Positions 17,028 through 26,690 of a DNA stretch of 64,000 bases are shown here, in pieces. The notes under the pieces are model-generated. The model was not told where the DNA came from and did not search any database. It saw only the letters and a program-made list of their open reading frames with translations. Source of the DNA: Carboxylicivirga fragile (lineage in GTDB: Bacteria > Bacteroidota > Bacteroidia > Bacteroidales > Marinilabiliaceae); NCBI GenBank assembly GCA_025499625.1, contig JAFMVD010000003.1, positions 97,458-161,457 of the forward strand, given 5' to 3'. Position numbers and translations under genes: made by a program. Each line of letters starts with the position of its first letter. Positions within the stretch are counted from its first letter, which is position 1.

Positions 17028-18293
17028 ATGATGAAAAAACTCATACTAACTCTGATTTTAGGACAGTTTTATCTTTTCAGTACAGCTCAAATAATTGTTG
17101 CTGATCATACTGTAGTTGATCAATATGATAAAATACCTCAGGAATGGATAGATAAGGTGGAAAAAATATGGGTGGCTATGGTTGGTGCAAGTCATGGCTC
17201 TAACTATGTGAATGGAGGTCAGTTGCTCGAGGATTTAAATAGTAAGTTCCAATTTAATAAACAAACATACGGTACCCCTAGTAAAAGCTTAACCAATGGT
17301 CTTAGATTTAATGCAGCTCATTGGGGTACGCGTGAATCTACTACAGGTTGGTCATGGTATGATGTTGCTGATGACTTTTGGACAAATGATGCTGCCATTT
17401 CGCAAGTAAAAACAAGTTTGAGTTATAGTAATCAAGGTGGTTGGACTTTGTTTGGGTTTATGTATGGATGGTCTTATGAAGTTAGTCAGAAAGAGCCAAC
17501 TGGTCAATATGATCCTGTTTATCATGTGCGTTGGGCAGGAAAAACGGAAGCAGGTATCGATGGTTCTGAAAACTGGGGACTTGATGCTGGTGATGTATCT
17601 CTAACAGGAAATCGGGTTACTATGCAAAACTATATTGATGCGATGCATGAATTTGAAGATTATATTGCTGATAATAACCTTGGCACTAAAATGATATGGA
17701 CTACTGGCCCTGTTGATACGGATGCTGGTAATTTGGCAATTGATGAAGTCGGTTATCAAGCTTATTTAAAGTGGGAGCATATTCGTAATTATGTGGGAGG
17801 GTTGAGTGGAACTCACTATCTATTGGATTATGCGGACATTTTAACATATAATGATGCTGGTGTTCAAAGTACAACTACCTGGAGAGATAATAATGGTACA
17901 TTGCAGACATTTCCGATTATTAGCCCTGAGAATGAGCAAGTTCCTATTGAGGCGCATATTGGTGATGCAGGAAAGCTGAAACTTGCCAAAGCAAGTTGGT
18001 GGCTGTTTGCACGTATGTTAGGATGGGATGGAACGCCAACAGCGATTAACGATCTTAACTTGGACAAAGATTTTACGCTTGTTTTAAATGGAGATGATTT
18101 AAGTCTAAAGTTTGAAGATAATTATATTGGAAGTACTGTGAGTTTGTATGATACTTCTGGACGAGTGTTGGATAAAAAAAAAGTATTGAGTAATTCGTGC
18201 CGGTTTAATATTGGTCAATTATCTAAAGGGGTATACTTACTTGTTTTATCAGACGGCAAAAGTGGTAGCACTAAGTTTGTTAAGTTCAAATAA
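17028..18293 (+). CDS. Secreted T9SS-sorted protein, SGNH-like
   Basis: A 421-residue exported protein with a signal peptide (about 1-21, ending STAQ) and a C-terminal type IX secretion sorting domain (about 345-421, with SLYDTSGRVL and LSKGVYLLVLSDG). The middle part starts with a possible SGNH nucleophile motif (GASHGSNY, near residue 56) and ends with HIGDAGKLKLAKASWW, which resembles a catalytic His block. I do not recognise a named family. Transport across the outer membrane and surface attachment follow from the sorting domain. It is separated by 53 bp from the polysaccharide operon and may be on the same transcript. An esterase role is possible but unproven. Confidence 0.65.
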   Translation: MMKKLILTLILGQFYLFSTAQIIVADHTVVDQYDKIPQEWIDKVEKIWVAMVGASHGSNYVNGGQLLEDLNSKFQFNKQTYGTPSKSLTNGLRFNAAHWGTRESTTGWSWYDVADDFWTNDAAISQVKTSLSYSNQGGWTLFGFMYGWSYEVSQKEPTGQYDPVYHVRWAGKTEAGIDGSENWGLDAGDVSLTGNRVTMQNYIDAMHEFEDYIADNNLGTKMIWTTGPVDTDAGNLAIDEVGYQAYLKWEHIRNYVGGLSGTHYLLDYADILTYNDAGVQSTTTWRDNNGTLQTFPIISPENEQVPIEAHIGDAGKLKLAKASWWLFARMLGWDGTPTAINDLNLDKDFTLVLNGDDLSLKFEDNYIGSTVSLYDTSGRVLDKKKVLSNSCRFNIGQLSKGVYLLVLSDGKSGSTKFVKFK

Positions 18294-18307
18294 TCTATTT
18301 ATATATA

Positions 18308-18347
18308 AAACCCCGATTAGAATCTTTCTAATCAGGGTTTATTTTTT
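18308..18347. terminator. Bidirectional terminator between convergent genes
   Basis: A 13-bp stem with one mismatch (AAACCCCGATTAG with CTAATCAGGGTTT) at 18308-18340 is followed by a T run on the + strand; on the - strand the far side is also T-rich. It lies between two convergent stop codons. Confidence 0.8.
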
Positions 18348-19236
18348 AGTTTAACGACTCACCGGTGAGCTTAGTATTATTACCGTTGTTTTCTATGATG
18401 TCGATAGTTCTATTAAAGAATAATTTGGATGTTTTTATTGAAAAATTACCTCCGGGGTGAGAGTTATGAGGCGTCAAGGCGTAATCGTCTTTAAAATATA
18501 ATCCACCCTCTGTTTGAAGTGCATAAAGGTCCCAAAGGAAAATATTATCATCAGCTTCTGACCATTCATTAATTATCCAATTATGGAATTGTTTAGCTCT
18601 TAATGCCTCTTCTTCCGATAAATAGTACTTAACTTGAACTGCACCCGTAAAAAGTACGAATTTCGTGTCAGGGAATTGATGCATTTTTTCTTTAAGTGCG
18701 TTATATTGAAGTTTGTAGTTAGCAAGCGTTTTCTCCGGAGAATTAATATCGGCAGAATCAAGATCAGCTTTAATGTTACTTGCTGGATAACAATGTTTAA
18801 AAATAATTACTTGATATTCTTTAGCCAAAATTTCTAAAGTTGGTTCTTCCATGAATGGTTCAGAACCTGCATTTTTCACCCAAATATTATAATAGTCGTA
18901 AGGATAATTATTCCATCCATATGGTGCGCGTTTAGGAAAAGCTTGTTCAGTAATTTTATAATTCGTATTGTTTTCAGAGTTATAATTATTCATGAAAATT
19001 GGCAACTGAGGATCCTTTGTCAGTTTTTGAGCCAATTTTTTACTTACTCTGGTAATTGCTTTAATAAAGAATGTGCGTTTTGTTCCGTTCCATATATTAT
19101 TGCCAGTACTATGATGGAGAAAGATAATATTCATATCTGAGTTTTTTTTACTATTATTTGTTTTATCAACCTCATTGCAAGAGTAAAATGTTATTGATGG
19201 TATTAATATAATCAGAAAAGAAATTAAATATTTCAT
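18346..19236 (-). CDS. Putative lipoprotein, SGNH-like
   Basis: A 296-residue protein; I chose the ATG at 19236 because it gives a clean lipoprotein signal (KYLISFLIILIPSITFYSC), whereas upstream in-frame starts add a non-signal stretch. After the lipobox it has IIFLHHSTGNNIW, a serine motif seen in some SGNH-like proteins, and near the C-terminus HNSHPGGNFSIKTS, a possible catalytic histidine block. This matches the layout of the convergent protein at 17028, so both may act on the same surface polymer. No named family was recognised. A promoter word lies 40 bp upstream. Confidence 0.6.
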   Translation of the reverse strand: MKYLISFLIILIPSITFYSCNEVDKTNNSKKNSDMNIIFLHHSTGNNIWNGTKRTFFIKAITRVSKKLAQKLTKDPQLPIFMNNYNSENNTNYKITEQAFPKRAPYGWNNYPYDYYNIWVKNAGSEPFMEEPTLEILAKEYQVIIFKHCYPASNIKADLDSADINSPEKTLANYKLQYNALKEKMHQFPDTKFVLFTGAVQVKYYLSEEEALRAKQFHNWIINEWSEADDNIFLWDLYALQTEGGLYFKDDYALTPHNSHPGGNFSIKTSKLFFNRTIDIIENNGNNTKLTGESLN

Positions 19237-19275
19237 GTGCATAGCATTAATTGAAACCATGGGTTTTGAGATAAA

Positions 19276-19283
19276 CAAAGTTA
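19276..19283 (-). promoter_or_regulatory. Bacteroidota-type -7 promoter element
   Basis: On the - strand the word is TAACTTTG, a full match to TAnnTTTG, 40 bp ahead of the chosen lipoprotein start. A near-match to the -33 box (TTCG) lies 22 bp further upstream. It supports the start at 19236. Confidence 0.45.
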
Positions 19284-19364
19284 TAATATTAATGTTTATT
19301 TCATTCGAATGATACAATTTATTCCACATCGGATTGAACGACTGCATATATTTCCTTTATATAA

Positions 19365-19401
19365 ACAAAAGGCTATCTGAAAATTTCAGATAGCCTTTTG
19401 T
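19365..19401 (-). terminator. Strong stem-loop terminator
   Basis: A 16-bp perfect stem (ACAAAAGGCTATCTGA with its complement) with a 5-nt loop. It lies 18 bp behind the stop of the beta-helix gene on the - strand and ahead of the lipoprotein gene. Confidence 0.8.
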
Positions 19402-19418
19402 TCTATTTTCATCTCTGC

Positions 19419-21911
19419 TTATTGATAAAAAGACTGCTTTGTTACATTTAGAATAATAACAGCACTTTGGTCGCTTACTTCTACCGTGTAATTACCAGCA
19501 GGAAGGCTAGACAGGTTTAGCACTGCCTTGTTTTTACCCTTACTTGTTTGATAGGTGTCTATTAAACCAACTTTACCTATTTCATCTTTTACCGTAAAAA
19601 TAATTGACTTGACTTCAGGATACATAAATTCGATAGCAAACAAATCAACTGTTGGATTTGGTAATCCAGATAAAATCTCGAATTTAATTACTTCTTCTTT
19701 CATAAGAACTTCAACATAGCAATCTACAGAATTTGTACCGTCGTACAATGAAACTCTATAATCTCCTTTGTCTAAGCCTATTAAACTGAGGCTCGATTCA
19801 TTATTTCCTTTTACAGCAGCTTCGGTTTTATTTCTTACTCTAGAACCGGTAGAGCTAAAGACTTCAATCTCAACATTACCATCTTCAGGTACAAAGTAGG
19901 TTACATTGAATATGTCATAAGTGGTTTCTGTTGAACTAATAATTTCAATTTGCTCAACTGGTGGAGGATTATCATCCTCTAATGTTACAGAACAAGAAAC
20001 CTTTGTTATTCCATCATCTAAGGTTATAGTATATTGTCCTAACGTTTCATTAGTTAAATCAACGGTAGTTTGATTATTTTCACCTTCTGTAGCATCGTGA
20101 TCAAACGATACCACCTGCGTACCATCTGAGAAATTAGCACTTACAGCTACTTTTTGAGTGTTTGGCGAAAAGTAAGTTATTGTTACCAAACCTGTTGTTG
20201 GATTAGGGGTATATTCATTAATTTCTAACTGTCTCGGTTTGCTAATAGTTATAGTTTTAGAAACTGAAGCCTTGATGTTTTCATTATCCGTAATGGTTAA
20301 TTTCACTATGTAAGAACCTTCTTCTGTATAACTATGCGAAGAATTTACTCCTGTTCCTTCTTGTTCATCTCCGTAATCCCAAGTGTAACTTACAATATTA
20401 CCATCATCACTTGAAGCTGAAGCATCAAAGCTTATTAATTCATCTATCTCAGCGTTAGTTGGATTAGCCGTAAATTTTGCTGTGGGTGCTCCTCCATCAT
20501 ATTCAAATACGCCAATGTCCGGAGCATTTCCGTTATATTCATTTCCATAGTCTGTTCCAGCGTCAATTAAATCTGAACCTGCAACAAGTTTAAAGAAATT
20601 AACATCAGGAAGTGAGCCATCAGCTTTTCGGGGAGACGATAATTCGTTGATATCTACACTAACAAAGTCATCATCAGTTACGGTACATACATCATTAGGT
20701 ATTTTGTAGGGAACACTTCCTTTTGCAAAATCCCAGTTACACGTATAAATTGGATATCCCCATTCGAATATTCCCATTTGTCTACTTGTGTTTTCGTAAG
20801 TGATACAATTGTAAAACTCAGTATCGTGCCATGGTTTACTTTTGTTACCAAAACTAAATATACCTTCTTCGTTCTTGTAGAATAAGGTATTGTAAACCCT
20901 TGCATTATTACGATAATATGGCGTGTAATCTAATGCGTGTATAGCAAAGCGCAGATTACCTGCCGAAATACAGTTGTACATCTCCCAATTGGAGAATTCG
21001 ATAGTGTCTCGTACACCTCCGAGTTTAAATCCGTTACCATCATCAACCGGAGCTCCATTAATACCATCAAAATTCACTCCATTATGAAAGGACCAACAAT
21101 TCTTAACTATTTTTTTTCCAGGACCACTTGCGTCGAGACCATCATCTGAACAATTCCAGAAACGGCAGCCTTCGTATAATAAAAGTCCACCAACTTCACA
21201 ATCACTTTTAACTCCGTCACTCATATTAAATGGGTGACTCATTAGTGTATCTGCTAAATTATAGAAATCACAATTTATCCAACGAGTGGTATCAGATTCT
21301 ATTCCTAAATAACCAACTATACTACTACATCCCATTCCACGTCCGCCTAAATCATGTATCTTTAAATTTTCAAAGGTGCGATAACTTGCGGTAGCACTTG
21401 TAATACCTTGAATTTGAACACCAGATCTACCGTGAGACCAAATGTTTTTTATTTCAAGACCACGTAACGTAATGTGGTGAACTGAATGCATTGATATACC
21501 AACTAAGTAGTTGCCATCAGGTTTTATATGTCTACAATCTAAAATTGGATATTCTCCAGGATAATTTAAGTATTTAATAGGCTTTCCTTCTTCACCAGAG
21601 TATCCTCTTGGTTTGCTCGGGTGATATTCTCCTAGAGGGTCGATCAGGCAAATAGCTGCCTGAAATTCAACTTCTTTAGGATACCATGTGCCGCCCCTGA
21701 AATATACAACATCACCTGGTTTTGCTGTTAGAAATGCTTGTTGCCATGTGGCAAATGGATGAGCATAACTACCATCATTACTATCACTAGCTTCACCCAT
21801 GTCTGAGTATGAATGACCTTTTGGCGCCACATAATAATCTCCCCCTATATCCTGCGCATTTGCTGATATTACGGTTGACAGGATTAATATTGTTAATATA
21901 ATTCTTCTCAT
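19419..21911 (-). CDS. Secreted right-handed beta-helix protein with PKD and three sorting-domain-like modules
   Basis: An 830-residue exported protein. A signal peptide (1-19) is followed by a pectate-lyase-like N-terminal block (GGDYYVAPKG, then DGSYAHPFATWQQA) and a parallel beta-helix to about residue 470. Next is a PKD domain (about 480-560, with SYTWDYGD). The C-terminal 270 residues hold three related modules of about 85 residues, each with a phrase of the type L-x-x-G-x-Y-x-V/I (ETLGQYTITLDDG, LDKGDYRVSLYDG, LPAGNYTVEVSD). This is the fold pattern of a T9SS sorting domain, here repeated three times. Beta-helix proteins of this sort are often polysaccharide lyases or epimerases; no catalytic set was identified. 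It probably acts on the cell surface. Confidence 0.75.
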   Translation of the reverse strand: MRRIILTILILSTVISANAQDIGGDYYVAPKGHSYSDMGEASDSNDGSYAHPFATWQQAFLTAKPGDVVYFRGGTWYPKEVEFQAAICLIDPLGEYHPSKPRGYSGEEGKPIKYLNYPGEYPILDCRHIKPDGNYLVGISMHSVHHITLRGLEIKNIWSHGRSGVQIQGITSATASYRTFENLKIHDLGGRGMGCSSIVGYLGIESDTTRWINCDFYNLADTLMSHPFNMSDGVKSDCEVGGLLLYEGCRFWNCSDDGLDASGPGKKIVKNCWSFHNGVNFDGINGAPVDDGNGFKLGGVRDTIEFSNWEMYNCISAGNLRFAIHALDYTPYYRNNARVYNTLFYKNEEGIFSFGNKSKPWHDTEFYNCITYENTSRQMGIFEWGYPIYTCNWDFAKGSVPYKIPNDVCTVTDDDFVSVDINELSSPRKADGSLPDVNFFKLVAGSDLIDAGTDYGNEYNGNAPDIGVFEYDGGAPTAKFTANPTNAEIDELISFDASASSDDGNIVSYTWDYGDEQEGTGVNSSHSYTEEGSYIVKLTITDNENIKASVSKTITISKPRQLEINEYTPNPTTGLVTITYFSPNTQKVAVSANFSDGTQVVSFDHDATEGENNQTTVDLTNETLGQYTITLDDGITKVSCSVTLEDDNPPPVEQIEIISSTETTYDIFNVTYFVPEDGNVEIEVFSSTGSRVRNKTEAAVKGNNESSLSLIGLDKGDYRVSLYDGTNSVDCYVEVLMKEEVIKFEILSGLPNPTVDLFAIEFMYPEVKSIIFTVKDEIGKVGLIDTYQTSKGKNKAVLNLSSLPAGNYTVEVSDQSAVIILNVTKQSFYQ

Positions 21912-21976
21912 CTCTCTATGATTTGCTAAATGGTAATTATAATTAAGTCTAAGCTCTTATTAAGAATTAAAATTTA

Positions 21977-23263
21977 CTATTTCTTAATAAACTTCGTGGT
22001 TGCTTGTCCTGATTCTAAGGTAACAATTGCGATATAAACGCCAGCTTGAAGGGTGCTAACATTGATGGCTTGATATATGTTAGGAAGTTGCTGTTGGAGT
22101 ACTAAGGCTCCATCCATGCTATAAATTTCAAGTTGTTTAGCATCACCTGTAAAAGTGAGGTTGATCTCTTTGTCAGCTGGGTTTGGATAAATGATTAAAT
22201 CCTGGTTTGGTGTAGTTTCTTCTTCCTCTATATCATTAACTTTTTTGTAGTGATAAACAGTTTTAGAATGACTTTCCCATGTGTTAAGTGATGAATTTGG
22301 GTAAAATGTTATTTCTTCTGTTTTAATTCCATCAACATTATAAACTATGTTGTCAATTCTATGAGGAAGCCATTCTTCATTAGTATTATCCCAATAATCT
22401 CTTTTTATTTCAAAAACATTACCACTATTGTCGCTGGTTTCTGTCACCCTCATGGTTTTCATCCATGCATTGGATTCTTCATTCCAACTTTCACTTACTT
22501 TAATGGTAATATTATTTTGAGAATTATCTATTGTGTTTCGATTTATAATTTTCCACTCATTATTAGTGTTATCCCAATCAATGATTTGCTCACTTAACAA
22601 TCCCTCAGAATTATATTCAAGTATACATTCGTATTCGTCAAGTAATTCTCCCGATTCTTTATTATACGATTTATTATTGACTTGTAATAAATTGCCTTCA
22701 CCATCATATTGGCAACTATAATTCCAGTAGTCTTTAAGTTGAGAAGTAGATTCGTCTAATTTTCTTGTTTGGTAAGAAGCAAGTTTTCCTTCAGAATTGT
22801 AGTTTTGATCTTGTTGCCATATTTCCTCCCAATTATTTGCAGACCATTCTGAATAGGCAATTTTTAATTCGTTCTTGTTTTCATCTTGAATAAAGTGTTT
22901 TTTCCAAACCTTATTCCACATATTATTATTCCAATTTTGAATTTCTTTAGTCCAAGATTTGGATTCGTCAGTATAAGTATAAAAAATTTGACTTCTATTA
23001 GACCATGTATTGCTTTGGAAAGCTTGTGTGTGTGATTCTTTTATTTTACGATTATCATTATAAATAAATGATGTTTTACTATCAACTAACCATTCTCCAT
23101 TGTTTTCTGAAAATGTGAAAGTTGAGTCCAATTGATAATACACCTCTTCAGAGAGTTGAATTACCTGAACGTCATTCATTGTTCCAGATTGAGTATCAAG
23201 TTGTGCGCTAACACTCACTATACATGCCACATAGGCCGCCACTAAAGTTACTATACTTTTCAT
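21977..23263 (-). CDS. Secreted Trp-rich repeat protein with T9SS sorting domain
   Basis: A 428-residue protein; the ATG at 23263 starts a clean signal peptide (KSIVTLVAAYVACIVSVSA). The body consists of about eight degenerate repeats of roughly 40 residues, each with a phrase like N-N-x-W-x-x-x followed by a Y-x-Y or Y-N-x-x-G turn. The C-terminal 75 residues form a sorting domain (LIIYPNPADKEINLTF, then LQAGVYIAIVTLESG). It would be secreted by the type IX system and fixed to the surface. It lies 65 bp upstream of the beta-helix gene in the same direction, so both may be co-transcribed. No enzymatic function is evident; binding or adhesion is a guess. Confidence 0.7.
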   Translation of the reverse strand: MKSIVTLVAAYVACIVSVSAQLDTQSGTMNDVQVIQLSEEVYYQLDSTFTFSENNGEWLVDSKTSFIYNDNRKIKESHTQAFQSNTWSNRSQIFYTYTDESKSWTKEIQNWNNNMWNKVWKKHFIQDENKNELKIAYSEWSANNWEEIWQQDQNYNSEGKLASYQTRKLDESTSQLKDYWNYSCQYDGEGNLLQVNNKSYNKESGELLDEYECILEYNSEGLLSEQIIDWDNTNNEWKIINRNTIDNSQNNITIKVSESWNEESNAWMKTMRVTETSDNSGNVFEIKRDYWDNTNEEWLPHRIDNIVYNVDGIKTEEITFYPNSSLNTWESHSKTVYHYKKVNDIEEEETTPNQDLIIYPNPADKEINLTFTGDAKQLEIYSMDGALVLQQQLPNIYQAINVSTLQAGVYIAIVTLESGQATTKFIKK

Positions 23264-24125
23264 TTCAACAATAATTGAGGTGTTTAGCACATAGTACGGC
23301 ATAAATTAAAAATGGTTATCAATCATCAAATAAAATTGTGAATTAAAGTAATAAATAGTGGCATTAAAATATAAATAAATAGTGTTCGTCAAATCAATTT
23401 AAGCTCCTAATAAAGTTAAAGTCTTAGAATGTATTTAGCCCTTAACTTCAATAAAATTAGTCTGTCTATGATGATTGTAAAACAAAAGGAGTTTATCACA
23501 GTTTGTGCAATAAATGAAAACTATAATGAAATTATTAGCTTGAAAAATAAATTTATTTTTTTAAACACGCTAAATAAAATACATTAATAACACACTTTTC
23601 TTTACGGTTTGTGAAAATAGTAAATACTTTTTTATAAGGGTACCCATTTGTTTATAAAAAACCAAAGATTGTTGATAAAAAAATAATCAAGAGATGTTAT
23701 GTCTGTTTGAATAATGGGCTGAAGGTGATAGAATTGTTAAATTTCCTAGTGTCAGAGGGGAATTGGTGTGATAGTAGTGTGGTAGAGTAATTTAATTTAT
23801 TAATTGGTGAATATCTGTTAATTCAACCCTTGTCAGGGTTGTTTTAATATGTTTGGAAGTATCCCCGAGTTGCAACTCGGACTTATTAACATTAAATCCC
23901 GTTGGGATTTTACAGAGTAATGGAATAGTTTGGAAATCAGCAATGCCAAATTATCATAGATGTCAATTTCTGGAATACCAGCTAAATGCAATTCGAAGCC
24001 CTGACGCAGACCAAACCATGATTTTTATAATAATTAGATTGTCACTGTTGTAAAGTAATATGACGCTTGTGAGTGTTTTGTAAATAAATCTAATATCTCT
24101 AAATCTAAAATCTAACGATCTATAT
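23264..24125. other. 862-bp gene-free region with short hairpins
   Basis: An AT-rich stretch between a - strand repeat-protein gene and the end of the - strand dehydratase gene. No credible coding frame was found. Three compact palindromes cluster at 23824-23910. The remaining sequence shows no RNA gene that I can recognise. Confidence 0.6.
23824..23910. repeat. Cluster of three short palindromic elements (REP-like)
   Basis: Three hairpins lie within 87 bp: CAACCCT-tgtc-AGGGTTG (23824-23841), the perfect palindrome CCGAGTTGCAACTCGG (23865-23880) and AAATCCC-gtt-GGGATTT (23894-23910). Their build (5-8 bp stems, 0-4 nt loop) matches the hairpins in the repeats at 63307-63911, though the stems differ. 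Confidence 0.6.
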
Positions 24126-26057
24126 TTAACTAGCACTGCTTTCGAATTGTTTATCTAGCTCAGCGAATTCGCTATTCTGAGACTTGTATTCAGGAACTAA
24201 AGCTTTCATTCTAGTAACAAGAAGTTTTGGGTTTTCAATTTGAAGTGCAAGCATCATTTCTTCAATCTGTTTATTTACTTTTTTATGATCATGCTTCCTC
24301 ACTTTTCCGATCATTATCTTTTTGTGGTGAGTAGGCAAGGTGTTTTCCTTAGAAGCTAGAAGCTCTTCATATAATTTCTCACCTGGTCGTAACCCTGTAT
24401 ATTTTATTTTTATATCCTCATCAACCTTTAATCCAGATAGTCGTATCATTTCAGTAGCCAAGTTTACAATCTTAACAGGTTCTCCCATATCAAATAGGAA
24501 AATCTCTCCACCTTCACCCATGAAACCTGCTTCTAAAACTAATTGACATGCTTCAGGTATTGTCATAAAATAGCGTGTGATATCTTTATGAGTGACTGTT
24601 AAAGGTCCTCCTTGTTCTATTTGTTTTTTAAATAGTGGCACCACTGAACCATTAGAACCAAGAACATTACCAAAGCGTGTTGTTATGAAAGCTGTATTAA
24701 TGTCCTGCCTTTGTGATAGAGCTTGAATATAGATTTCGCATATTCTTTTCGAGGTTCCCATGACATTTGTTGGGTTTACCGCCTTATCAGTAGATATCAT
24801 TACAAATTTCTCAACCTTGTGTCTTACAGCTAAATCTGCTAACACTTTAGCCCCTCCAATATTAACTCTAATCGCTTCATAAGGGTATGCTTCCATTAGT
24901 GGAACATGCTTGTAAGCAGCAGCATTAAACACTATTTCTGGTTTATATTCTTCAAAAATATCATTTAAACGTTTTTTATTGGTAACATCAGCCAAAACCA
25001 CTTCGAATGGCGCATCACTGTGACTGAGTAGCAGTTCTTGTTGTAAATCATATAATGCAGACTCCGCAATGTCAACCATAATAATTTTCTGAATTGAAAA
25101 ACGCAACAATTGCCTTACTATTTCAGATCCAATAGAACCCGCTGCACCAGTTACTAAAATAACCTTACCATCGAGTCCCATCATAATACGACCAAGATTT
25201 AATTGTATTTCATCTCGACCGAGAATATCTTCAATTCTGATGTCCCTAATTTGTTTCTCATTTGAAATACCATTTACCCAATTACCAACAGAAGGCATCA
25301 CTTTTAGTTTCCAACCTTTATCGAGACAATCTTTCGTTATTTCATGCTTTTTCTGGACACTAATTTTTTTAATAGCTAATATAACGCTATGAACTTGTTT
25401 ATCTTCGTTTATTTCCAGTGCTTTTTTCCACGACATAACTGGACAAGAATGAAGCATAATGTTCCATTTTGAAGCTTTATCATCAATAAAGCCAACAACA
25501 TTATAGTGGTTGTCTTTATCATTTTTAATGGCTTCCATTGTAATCTGTCCCATATCACCTGCACCATATATTAGCACATTATGCGACGTTTGTTTCTTAG
25601 TTAAGAATATGTACATTTCTTTTACAATCATTCTAAAGCCAATCGTCAGTATTATGGATAGAAAGAAATGAAGCATCAAAACTAGCCTAGATACTCGTAT
25701 CCAAGCTAAATCGTATTTTATAATTATTTGGTTGGCAGCTAGTAGGAATATGAAAGCTCCAAGGCAAGTTATTGCCATAAGCTTAAATTCACTATAATTA
25801 CTATGTCTGATAACTCCTTTAAAAGATCCAGAAATAAGAAATGCAATTAGAAATACAAAAACAACCCATAGACTACTTAGAATAATATTAGAAGCAGAAT
25901 AGGATGAAAGTAATACGTTCAATCTTACGATATAAGCTAGGATGTATGCATTTATTACAATAACTAGATCAATCAATAGTATTAACCAAGGTGAGACTAT
26001 TCGTCCGTTAAAAATATTTAATAATAATGATTTCATGCTCAATAATTGTTTCTTCAT
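24126..26057 (-). CDS. Membrane nucleotide-sugar 4,6-dehydratase (PglF/WbpM/CapD-like)
   Basis: A 643-residue polysaccharide biosynthesis protein from ATG 26057; an in-frame ATG at 26099 would add 14 residues. About four N-terminal membrane helices are followed by a first nucleotide-binding fold (GAGDMGQ) and then the catalytic extended SDR domain. This has TGAAGSIGSE near residue 302 and TDKAVNPTNVMGTSK near 422-436, where Met replaces the usual Tyr, as in WbpM-type enzymes. The reaction is UDP-GlcNAc to the 4-keto-6-deoxy sugar at the cytoplasmic face. It could feed the aminotransferase at 11704. It runs opposite to the adjacent export genes, with an IS element between. Confidence 0.9.
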   Translation of the reverse strand: MKKQLLSMKSLLLNIFNGRIVSPWLILLIDLVIVINAYILAYIVRLNVLLSSYSASNIILSSLWVVFVFLIAFLISGSFKGVIRHSNYSEFKLMAITCLGAFIFLLAANQIIIKYDLAWIRVSRLVLMLHFFLSIILTIGFRMIVKEMYIFLTKKQTSHNVLIYGAGDMGQITMEAIKNDKDNHYNVVGFIDDKASKWNIMLHSCPVMSWKKALEINEDKQVHSVILAIKKISVQKKHEITKDCLDKGWKLKVMPSVGNWVNGISNEKQIRDIRIEDILGRDEIQLNLGRIMMGLDGKVILVTGAAGSIGSEIVRQLLRFSIQKIIMVDIAESALYDLQQELLLSHSDAPFEVVLADVTNKKRLNDIFEEYKPEIVFNAAAYKHVPLMEAYPYEAIRVNIGGAKVLADLAVRHKVEKFVMISTDKAVNPTNVMGTSKRICEIYIQALSQRQDINTAFITTRFGNVLGSNGSVVPLFKKQIEQGGPLTVTHKDITRYFMTIPEACQLVLEAGFMGEGGEIFLFDMGEPVKIVNLATEMIRLSGLKVDEDIKIKYTGLRPGEKLYEELLASKENTLPTHHKKIMIGKVRKHDHKKVNKQIEEMMLALQIENPKLLVTRMKALVPEYKSQNSEFAELDKQFESSAS

Positions 26058-26512
26058 TACTCTACAGCTTTCAAGACGGTTGATTTTAAACCGTTTCACC
26101 TAACAACTTCGAATAAAGAACTTTTATTAGTAAATAGTATTCTTCTTGTAAAAAATTAAAGAACTCTAGTTTATATAAGCAATATCATTTATCCTTTTTA
26201 TGATTTCTACTGCTCTTAACTTAGGTGCAATATATGACATGATCGTATAAATAAAGAGTAACTTGAATACTATTTACCTTAGATTATGACGAATGTTCAG
26301 TTTGTTTGGTTAAAAGGTAAAAAAACACATATAAAGTTATGGAAAGCTTATGTGAAATTTATTAAGAGTGTGTAAGAAGGGCTGTAACATATTGATTAAA
26401 CGTATTTAGTGAATGATCTAGAGCTGTTGAACCGATGTTTTTGTATGGTTTATGTTTCTAATTTTGAAATACTACATTGAGTTTTGGTCCTCTTGGTGTG
26501 TATTATGTACAT
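26058..26512. other. Gene-free region upstream of the dehydratase
   Basis: A 455-bp AT-rich stretch between the dehydratase start and the inner end of the IS3 element. It must contain the dehydratase promoter (- strand), but I found no full TAnnTTTG match there. No coding frame or hairpin of note was seen. Confidence 0.5.
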
Positions 26513-26690
26513 TATAATTCCCCCATATGATTGGACAACTTTTTCACAAACTTAGTTTTTTTGTTTAAACATCATAAGCTTATTTCATAGTCAATCTAAA
26601 GGTTCAGTCAAGGGAGGCAGAGGAACGAGGCCGTTTATATACCCTTGACGGGTTCTTTGGTTGATTATACTTTTGCTTTTGATGCTTAAA

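Noticed and set aside
23853..24053. A 66-codon open frame on the + strand
   Set aside because: It runs through the palindrome cluster, has no recognisable domain and no promoter or neighbour support.
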